Of a DNA stretch of 31,244 bases, positions 24,401 through 31,000 are shown in pieces (the stretch's first letter is position 1; each line of letters opens with the position of its first letter). A model generated the notes under the pieces. That model did not search any database. It saw nothing but the letters and a program-made list of their open reading frames with translations, and was not told the DNA's origin. Location: positions 1-31,244 of the forward strand of contig JAQGDQ010001642.1 in assembly GCA_030141605.1 (NCBI GenBank), written 5' to 3'. Position numbers and translations under genes: made by a program. Origin of the DNA: Tubiluchus corallicola. Taxonomy: Eukaryota > Priapulida > Priapulimorpha > Priapulimorphida > Tubiluchidae.

Positions 24401-26530
24401 ACACAAAACGAAAAACAAGATTTCACTGTGGCAGCAATGACCTCACGAACGAGCAAAACACAACAGTTACAACTAACATCAACAAGTACGACAAAGACTA
24501 CAACAAGTGTTCCACTTGAGCACATTTCAGCTCTCGTTACCGGAACAGCATCAGTAGAGACTGAATGGCTTCAAGACGGAGAGCAGCAACAGCTAACACA
24601 TCGCAAAACACCGACAACCAGATTATTGTCCACATCAGTCACCAGGAAGTTGACAACCACTTCCAGTCCTGCCTCAACAACCAAAAAATCACCAGTACCT
24701 TCTAAACAAGAAGACGAAAACGAACAAAGCCAGAAAGAAAAAACAGAGAAACAGAAAGAAGGGGATAAAGATACAGAAAATCAAGAAAATGATGAAGATT
24801 ATGAAGAGGGCTATGATAAGGAACGTCAAGAAAAAGTGAAAATTGGTGAAACAGATGAAACAGTAAAGCCAACGTCACCTGCCTATACGACATCTACTGT
24901 TCGACCTTTGTTGGCTACAGAGTCTACAGCTACATTGACGTCATCAACAACAGCGATGCCTATGCCTGACTTAGCTCCATTTTACCAACCAATTTTTCGA
25001 GCTCTTCACATAAACGATCAAGAAGAAGAACACGTGTTGTTGAATTATTTAGAAGGCAAAACTGGTAAAATGCCATCAACTGCAACAATTAAATCCACCT
25101 GGAATACAGAAGCAAGAAGAGCACAAACTACAGCAGCACCAAAGGCTGCAACTGTTACGCCATCTAGACTAACAAGAGAGCATCTCTCAAGTTTAACGAA
25201 TCCAGGTACATTTTCAATTGGTACCTCTTTATCAACGACTAACCGTCAGCGAACAACCACCACGATACCAACAGCTACCTCTCTTCCAGCAGCTACCCTT
25301 CTGCCAACTGCAGACAGTGGTCAAAGCAAACAAAATACTAATATAACATGTGAGGAAACTAGTGATTGCATTTGCAAATGTAAGGTCCGGTGTGGTGATA
25401 ACAAAACCGAAAACTGCATGAAAAACTGTGAAGTAAATTGCGACGAAGAGTTATGTAAACTTAACAGAGAAAGGTTTTGCCGACCTTTGTGTGAACGTAG
25501 CTGTACAAGGAGAAACAAGAACTGTGCAAGAAGTTGTTTAGAAAATTGTAAGATGTGGAATGAATGCTTTTGTGAATGCGAGAGTAGGTGTGCAAACAAA
25601 ACTTCAGCTCATTGCAAAGTCAGCTGCAAAGCAGACTGCTCTCCAATGATGCAAATTCTCTCAGCTGCTTCATTTTCATTTACCTCCGAAGCGCCATCTA
25701 TAGTTACAAGAAAGATTCAAAAGTCGTTTGAGCCTGTCATTACCCAAAAGCCTGCAATGACCCAACTAGAAATGCCCAGCATTGCTCGAAGTATAGACAA
25801 AACTGAAGAAAGTATACCTATTTATACTGGCCCAGTTGCTGATTGTAAATTCGTTGTATGCCAGTTGGCACGCTGCCAAAAAGGCTGTGTAGAAAGCATT
25901 ATTGTGGGTAGAGGTGTAGGTGAAAATTACACAATGCTAGAAAATCTAACATGGGAAGTATGGAGAAAAGATGGCGTATCTGCTGATAAACTTAATCTGT
26001 TAGGATATATGGAGCAGATTCGCAATCACCCCATTAGTATCACAATTAATTTTAAAAAACGTGTTCCGTTTCGTGTCGGTCTAATTAGATTCAATTTTAA
26101 GGAAAGAATTGATTTTCCTTCGACAAAGGATAGAAAAACGTACGAACAAAATGTCGATCATGTAACGAAGTTACACAAAATCAAGAGCTTACTGAAAACT
26201 TCTGACATTAATTGGAAAGCAAACCGTAAACCATCAACAGCTATTCCACCCGCGCAGAGAAAAATATTATGTGCTCCACCGCTAGGTGGCAGACTACGGA
26301 ATAACGTAATCATGTTTCACTTGTTAAAACCAACATCTTTTAGTACAGTCCAGCAGGTGGAAGGCTCGTCACAAGAGCAGATAATGAATAGAAATAATGG
26401 TGTGTTTTTCGTACATTACTATAATGTTAATTACACGTTTCATCCGCCGCTTCCTGCACGGGGGGTGCGCGTCTTTCCACTAAAGTGGAAGCAGGGCTAC
26501 CAGATATTTTTTGAAGTCTTCACTTGCTAA
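18422..26530 (+). CDS. Giant secreted mucin-like, cysteine-rich multidomain protein (gene 1)
   Basis: Unrecognised family; 2702 residues in one exon if started at the ATG at 18422 (the frame is open from an ATG at 18278). I chose 18422 because it gives a signal-like N-terminus ending LNKLIIWLSLALA, matching the N-terminus of gene 2. In order: A-domain 1 (59-126); 11-residue GQTT(Q/L)(R/A)PA(T/L)(S/T)G repeats (154-306); three cysteine modules, 334-507, 569-703 and 759-894, each opening CxxxCxxxC, then an Arg/Gly/Ser-rich insert, then about 16 cysteines; Thr-rich linker (943-997); A-domains 2 (1019-1090) and 3 (1307-1373); long Thr/Ser linkers broken by Glu/Lys/Tyr-rich blocks at 1438-1507, 1828-1910 and 2095-2147; a fourth cysteine module without Arg insert (2308-2408); a unique C-terminal domain (2470-2702) with NYT and NLT glycosylation sites, ending FFEVFTC. 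No transmembrane anchor seen. Secreted structural role inferred. Confidence 0.85.
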   Translation: MVFLYSVSPNIYLLTLNKLIIWLSLALAIMGDEEITSASNQSGSMSECTTPERAVSREFMWMFSSETRQRHKLYERDLVYRLDLDCLIPPIHLECLYNTLFHPTVSGRWPRPIVIRMSYSEYSTTQAAMPTTGQSAPTVSPSGKQTTRAKSSASGQTTRAPSSTSGQTAQRPATSGGQTTQRPATSDRQTTLAPALTGGLTAQRPATSDGQTTLAPALTGGQTVQRPATSGGQTTQRPATSGGQTTLTPALTGGQTTQRPATSGGQTTLAPALTGGQTTQRPATSGGQTTLAPALTGGQTAQPPAPTDGHILLLPFIRKDEVVVRVRRQAKDRECELTCEHLCTDKSKERRRGKNKGRSRGGARSRHRDRSKDGSNTKVRIRGRNRGRARGKDRSSKINKHRSRGKTRERNRSGKRGKTIDQKHLNCKKRCVKKCELSACKRSKFIACKTSCVNENACTGSSDINCKRKCSPYCRKGSKCLCSCEKKCTGSDEQSTCKENCKTNCGFSTQETISATKTKSNGPTSAPQSGVAINVITTTSTTTPRISTIIISSSKSNFGQRKGKYAKERGCEPMCEQLCRERGKSRGRAGGKGRGRYRNRVKEGVRGDKNRLWSRRKVKHRKNCVKRCVTKCELKGCKRRKYTACNPSCLNACTDRNDISCKRECSRHCKKESDCQCTCEVKCTGDEQFTCKENCKTDCAFSTQETISTTMPATDTKSNGPTSTTPSGVAATAAPRISSITNSAKSKFAQQAKISTEERECEFTCEHLCSDRGKNRSRSRGKGRSRYRSRGRGGMRNGRNRHGSRKKMKDRKNLNCVKSCVTKCELLGCKRRTFRTCSPSCLKVCNDKNERNCKRKCLKNCKKDSDCQCACQMRCTVDNQSSCRENCKSNCMSATEKSIPTTSPAIKTISAWTNVPSFTSVVANIKRQEPSSATAYSVELEQSTKITTTTTATATAAPTTTKTTMATTTTTTTTMTTTTTTTTTTTTIAGAATATTLKITSKKGVIPSSLSKTIAGTVAECPTMFYKIWVFSWKIRTDFFVCERQLVNKLQLPCLKRSPITIDCVYADIFRPSLRGYLPKPNITFMTAEKNSPCEAWSGHEEKDVGTKLIFDPWLTVPTSTTGMAVTSSTIQGPMSAQNKTDKQTKTQTTEVRTTAPEITKTDNSVGTSSDSAQQTENVAQPIRPLSTLTTTMATMVKTTTAATTSTVTKTTAMTTTTTTLKVSMIISPTTSTSVQTPMSPSIVSKSIDFISTSTAILTTIMPRITTMASSTIPTSTQQTKYKIMPSISSLPSHTSTVSNEGEFTSFKTKWVFSLVNLPGYQVFEREIANQMPIVCMQPPVIIECIYAKIFHPRMSGILPKPILVRMWYAEYYTTGFGVKTNTQPTFSDKVPKSVAQETSESSATTRAITATVASAKEDRLTSNLQASLSAFTNNTKAQEDYEEEKEKNYVEKKEDEYYEGEGEFKEMAEKEEKYEEEGYYKESKEDYEAEKAEAGDNKEEMKEDFIQDAHSHPISRFQTAELTASPITITVTAKAKHKPTTVKLESATTISVAPTSSNQWKQKSTVTTSTMKTNSRSTALVKSLAKTTTSSGKKVKPLLEHQGKLSQPVNKFKPTSPVFTPTFSAVTATSKLKPATATGKTRLVSVNHQNISNTLESTTSKLSPLTRTIRITNKSTTQSKPLTTTSSTTTAPIEQKEQQSIKLTPSSTISIIETGAKPTVYLKSKSTAISSKVPAELLQEKQPDVTIPRHKLPASKNTLLPTFNARKTASFKPRHTSTNTAATAPPHQTTYHKSQATKFLLTSIANPEATFRVRPALTTIKTSTSIENEEKEANQKEAIKKEKEETKFQKEKGEKYYEDVDYGKETEEKGEYYEEYYDEEGKENEEDYERGEKDGKVNETIKKEKVTLPVYNFWTKETLFASKISGTTRINKHKPAAITKKELHASTYLNHQYLKNTLKTDFTVATMTSRTSKTQQLASTSAASSSRMPTDLTQNEKQDFTVAAMTSRTSKTQQLQLTSTSTTKTTTSVPLEHISALVTGTASVETEWLQDGEQQQLTHRKTPTTRLLSTSVTRKLTTTSSPASTTKKSPVPSKQEDENEQSQKEKTEKQKEGDKDTENQENDEDYEEGYDKERQEKVKIGETDETVKPTSPAYTTSTVRPLLATESTATLTSSTTAMPMPDLAPFYQPIFRALHINDQEEEHVLLNYLEGKTGKMPSTATIKSTWNTEARRAQTTAAPKAATVTPSRLTREHLSSLTNPGTFSIGTSLSTTNRQRTTTTIPTATSLPAATLLPTADSGQSKQNTNITCEETSDCICKCKVRCGDNKTENCMKNCEVNCDEELCKLNRERFCRPLCERSCTRRNKNCARSCLENCKMWNECFCECESRCANKTSAHCKVSCKADCSPMMQILSAASFSFTSEAPSIVTRKIQKSFEPVITQKPAMTQLEMPSIARSIDKTEESIPIYTGPVADCKFVVCQLARCQKGCVESIIVGRGVGENYTMLENLTWEVWRKDGVSADKLNLLGYMEQIRNHPISITINFKKRVPFRVGLIRFNFKERIDFPSTKDRKTYEQNVDHVTKLHKIKSLLKTSDINWKANRKPSTAIPPAQRKILCAPPLGGRLRNNVIMFHLLKPTSFSTVQQVEGSSQEQIMNRNNGVFFVHYYNVNYTFHPPLPARGVRVFPLKWKQGYQIFFEVFTC
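18590..18800 (+). other. Repeated 'A-domain', gene 1 copy 1
   Basis: About 68 residues with the pattern W-x-F-S, then (Y/F/C)E(R/K), a first Cys, P-x(2)-I-(E/D)-C-(L/V/I)-Y with the second Cys, (I/L)F(H/R)P, G-x(2)-P-(R/K)-P and a final hydrophobic strand. Here: MWMFSS, YERDLVYRL, LDCLIPPIHLECLY, LFHP, GRWPRPIVIRM, EYSTT. It is the copy most like the one in gene 2. Two conserved cysteines probably form one disulfide. I recognise no known domain. Confidence 0.8.
18881..19340 (+). repeat. 33-bp coding repeat in gene 1 (GQTT mucin-like)
   Basis: About 13-14 units of 33 bp encode alternating GQTTQRPATSG and GQTTLAPALTG, so pairs form a 66-bp higher-order unit. Units are nearly identical in DNA. 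Thr density fits O-glycosylation, with Arg and Pro every unit. The minus-strand 340-codon frame across this region is a shadow. Confidence 0.93.
21250..21410 (+). repeat. Thr-rich ACA/ACG trinucleotide run in gene 1
   Basis: Imperfect (ACA)n/(ACG)n with AAC/GCA interruptions encodes a nearly pure Thr/Ala linker between cysteine module 3 and A-domain 2. It is in the gene frame, so expansion changes only linker length. Confidence 0.9.
21478..21690 (+). other. Repeated 'A-domain', gene 1 copy 2
   Basis: Reads FYKIWVFSWKI, FVCERQLV, LPCLKRSPITIDCVYADIF, RPSLRGYLPKPNITFM. This copy has extra cysteines (VCER, SPCEAW) beyond the two conserved ones, and IDC instead of IEC. Confidence 0.8.
22340..22545 (+). 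other. Repeated 'A-domain', gene 1 copy 3
   Basis: Reads TKWVFSLVNLPGYQVFEREI, IVCMQPPVIIECIYAKIFHP, RMSGILPKPILVRMWYAEYY. It conforms closely to the family pattern and is followed by a long Thr/Ser linker and the first Glu/Lys/Tyr block. Confidence 0.8.
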
Positions 26531-26910
26531 TTTCCGAAGCAAAATGTTAGAGTGAAAACCAGATTTCTGTCATCACAAAGCGTAATTTGCATATTGCAGA
26601 AATAACGAATGTTGTGCTTAAACTGCAAAAATGACGAACGTCATGCTTTAAAACTTTAATTTAAATAATTTTTTTACGAAAAGCGCGAAAGTAAACTCAG
26701 TATCAGCGCCTGCAAATAATTACAGATGTTGGGAAAAAGTGATTAGCTTTGTAAACTTTTCGGGCCGATTTTCTGGTGAGAATTGGGGTACTCGAAGGCA
26801 GTCGCTGTGTCCAGAATCCTGACTAAGTGTGGAAGCTTGTACGTGGAAGCAAAGAAATCATATTAATTATTTAAAATTATTTGTGGTAGTAATACTTATT
26901 TTTTAATTAT
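26531..26910. other. 3' flank of gene 1
   Basis: Non-coding AT-rich sequence after the TAA at 26528-26530. No canonical AATAAA was seen in the first 150 bases; TTAAATAATTTTTT at about 26661 is a possible variant. The sequence turns into (ATC)n at the LINE tail. Confidence 0.45.
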
Positions 26911-27356
26911 CATCATCATCCAATGAATCATACGTCCAGGGACATGATTCTGCTCACCTCCCTATGCCAGGACTCCCTACACGCTGCAATGCTCCAAGTG
27001 CATTTATTTCTAAGGATCAATGCTGAAGTGTTTGAATCTTTCTGTGCAAAATCTAAATATGTTAACATTTGTCCTCCTGCACGTTTTTTAGCAGGTTCTA
27101 TGGCTTGTTGAAGAGCTATCTTCACTGGAATATCATCAGGTAGTCTAAGCATATGCCCAATCCATCTTAAACGGCGTCTTTTTATTTTTCTTGTCCAAGG
27201 TTCTTCTTTTATTTTTTCGTATAGATCTTTGTTTGAGATTTTCTTTGGCCATCTAATACCCAAAATGTTTCTGTAATTTTGCCTTTGAAACGCATCGATT
27301 TCAGCTTTATGATTTGCTTTTAATGTCCAGAGCTCAGAGTTATACAGAAATACAGT
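26911..27356 (-). mobile_element. 5'-truncated RTE-type LINE, copy 2
   Basis: Same family as 17132-17556, in the same orientation. The minus strand continues about 15 codons further 5', reading LYNSELWTLKANHKAEIDAF before QRQNYRNILGIRWPKK, which confirms a reverse-transcriptase C-terminal region. The tail is a short (GAT)n. I saw only a TTAATTA present at both sides (about 26904 and 27356) as a possible short target duplication. It lies between mucin-like genes 1 and 2. Confidence 0.88.
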
Positions 27357-28074
27357 TAATTAGTATGTTAATTAGCTTGTAAGTGACACGCTCAATCTAC
27401 GTCATATAATGAATTGAATATTAAGAAACTGATTCTGAAAGTATTAAGAATTTCAAATCTGCAGAATAATTATAACTTTCTAAAGGACATGCAACCCCAC
27501 GACCACTGTTCTAAGAAACTACACCCTTTCCCATTAAGGATGTAACAATCAAGATATCACGCAATGTCTAATTAAACAACAAGAAGAAGAAGAAGAAGAA
27601 ACAAAGTTTTCGAACCAAGAAAAAATTTAATAATTCATATTTTTTTACCAATTATAAATTTAAAATATGTTTTAGCTAATCCAAAGACGTCCAGTATCTT
27701 TTAAACTAAATCTAGCACTCATTATTACGTAATGCGCATTCTTGGGTTAGAACAAAGAGCTTAATTATTAGTAAGTTACCTCTAACGTTCCATTTTCTCC
27801 TTAGTGACAGAAATTATGAAACGCCTTTTCTCTCAAACAATGAACAGCTCAGCAACTACGAGACAATAGCTTCTTTCAAGTGTAGAATTCCTCACATTAT
27901 TCCAAATATGTTTTTCTGTTCATAGTATGAAGCAAACCGGTATTTTAAACTGTGACTACAACAATTTTTTTTCATGATTTATTATTACCGTTGACAGTGT
28001 GAAACAATATAAGATCGATCACCAAATGGCCGGAAACTTGAAAAATTATTTAGCTTTTCTTTGTTAATCTTGAG
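27357..28074. other. Upstream region of mucin-like gene 2
   Basis: AT-rich, with a short (GAA)n at 27582-27601. It presumably contains the promoter of gene 2. By eye I see no strong similarity to the upstream region of gene 1. Confidence 0.4.
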
Positions 28075-31000
28075 ATGCTGTTGGCTGACTTATACAAGAT
28101 CGCGCTATGGGTACTGCTATTTCGACAAGCACAGACACGCAGAAACAAAAATCCAACGTCGAAACTGGGGCACAGAGTCGCAGGTATAGTGTATGAATGT
28201 ACAGTACCGTATCAACCAATCTGGCTATTTTCTGGGGAGATAAAACTGGAGTACAAGGTGTACGAAAAGGACCTGGTGTACAAACTGGGCGTGGTTTGTC
28301 TAATTCCGCCGGTACACATAGAATGTTTGTACAAAGACATTTTTCATCCCATAATAAGGGGTCGCTGGCCAAGACCTCTTATTATCCGAATTCCTCACAT
28401 TGAATATGCGACTACACGTGGCCTACCATCAAGAGGGACACAGACAACGTTAACGTTGCCGTCAGAAACTGGACAGAGCACTGATGAGATTTTTTCTCCC
28501 CCTGTCTCAGAAGGTTCCAAAGTAGACACAGATGGACCAGAACAGATAGTTAATGTGAGCGTTCCCGATGTGACCACCACGGCTATGACAACAACAACAA
28601 CTGGACAAGGAACACTGTCAACTCTGTCGCCCGAAAGTTCGTCAGTTTTTACAACATCTAAAACAACACTGACACCAACTACTACACTTACTCCACTAGC
28701 AAAATGCGTGCGAATGTGCGGAAGTGACTGCACAGGTGATCAATGGGAGAAGGAAAGGTGCATGCTGTCGTGTAGAGAGAAGTGCAAGTGTCAAGTCAAT
28801 TGTGTGCCTGCGTGTGAAAGTAAATGCACCGAACCTAATGCAGATGATTGTAAGAAATATTGTACAACTATGTGCAACCGTGTGGGAAAATGTACGTGCG
28901 AGTGTAAGAGCGAGTGTATGAGCAGTAATGTTGTTGGTGGCAAGGGATGGGATGAGGAAAAAGAAGAAATTTGTGAGGAAAGCTGTAAAACAAAGTGTGG
29001 GAAAACGGAGTGTGAGAATAGGAGGCGTAACAAGTGCCAAACTTCGTGTTCTGGCTCTTGCACTGGCAAATACACAGCTGTATGTAACGAAAATTGCAGG
29101 AAGAATTGTAATACCATTAGTATTTGTTGGTGCAGCTGTCACTTTCAACATAAGTGTCAGCAAAGAAACGATAAATCCGCTTGTATAAAAGAGAGAGAAA
29201 ATTGTAGAAAAACTTGCACAGCAACAACGCCCGGAGTTACAAAAACTAGTATGACGACGACGATGACGACGACTATAGCCACAACTACTTCTACTGCTAC
29301 TACTACGCCAAGAACAACAACAACTACAACGTCAACGCCTGAACAACAGGTAGAAACAGCTACGGTGCCTGACAATAGGTTTGGAACACAATCGACCAAA
29401 CGTACACCAACATTAATAACAAGAACAACATCCACACCATCTGGACAACAGACACAAACTGTGACTGTGCCATCATTTTCCCCACAACCCACTAAATCTG
29501 TGCCAACCTCAACAACTAGCACACCATCTGGACAACAGACACAAAGTGCAACGGTTCCGTCAATTTCTTCACAACCAACTAAATCTGTGCCAACCTCAAC
29601 AACTAGCACACCATCTGGACAACAGACACAAACTGTGACTGTGCCATCATTTTCTTCACAACCCACTAAATCTGTGCCAACCTCAACAACTAGCACACCA
29701 TCTGGACAACAGACACAAACTGTGACTGTGCCATCATTTTCCCCACAACCCACTAAATCTGTGGCAACCTCAACAACTAGCACACCATCGGGACAACAGA
29801 CACAAACTGTGACTGTGCCATCAATTTCTTCAAAAACAACTAAATCTGTGCCAACTTCAACAACAACCTCAACATCTGGACAACAGACACAAAGTGCAAC
29901 AGTTCCATCAATTTCTTCACAACCAACTAAATCTGTGCCAACCTCAACAACTAGTACTACGACTACAACATTGACAACAACAACAAGAAAAACAACCTCA
30001 ACATCGGGACAACAGACACAATCTGTGACTGTGCCATCAATTTCTTCAAAAACAACTAAATCTGTGCCAACCTCAACAACTAGTACTATGACTACAACAT
30101 TGACAACAACATCTACGCCCAGGGTAACAACAACAACCTCAACATCGGGACAACAGACACAAACTGTGACTGTGCCATCAATTTCTTCAAAAACAACTAA
30201 ATCTGTGCCAACCTCAACAACTAGTAGTATGACTACAACATTGACAACAACATCTACGCCCAGGGTAACAACAACAACCTCAACATCGGGACAACAGACA
30301 CAAACTGTGACTGTGCCATCAATTTCTTCAAAAACAACTAAATCTGTGCCAACCTCAACAACTAGTAGTATGACTACAACATTGACAACAACATCTACGC
30401 CCAGGGTAACAACAACAACCTCAACATTGGGACAACAGACACAAACTGTGACTGTGCCATCAATTTCTTCACCACCAACTAAATCCGTGTCTACATTAAC
30501 AACCGGTACTACGACTATGACGATGACGACAACAACAAGAAAAACAACCTCATCATCTGGACAACAGACACAAAGTGCAACAGTTCCACCAATTTCTTCA
30601 CAACCAACTAAATCTGTGCCAACTTCAACAACAACCTCAACATCTGGACAACAGACACAAAGTGCAACAGTTCCATCAATTTCTTCAAAAACAACTAAAT
30701 CTGTGCCAACCTCAACGGCTAGTACTATGACTACAACATTGACAACAACATCTACGCCCAGGGTAACAACAACAACCTCAACATCGGGACAACAGACACA
30801 AACTGTGACTGTGCCATCAATTTCTTCAAAAACAACTAAATCTGTGCCAACCTCAACAACTAGTAGTATGACTACAACATTGACAACAACATCTACGCCC
30901 AGGGTAACAACAACAACCTCAACATCGGGACAACAGACACAAACTGTGACTGTGCCATCAATTTCTTCAAAAACAACTAAATCTGTGCCAACCTCAACAA

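Noticed and set aside
17132-27356. Idea that gene 1 and gene 2 arose by duplication of a block that already included the LINE
   Set aside because: LINE copy 1 has its own target duplication and the two copies are truncated at different points in different flanking sequence, so they are independent insertions.
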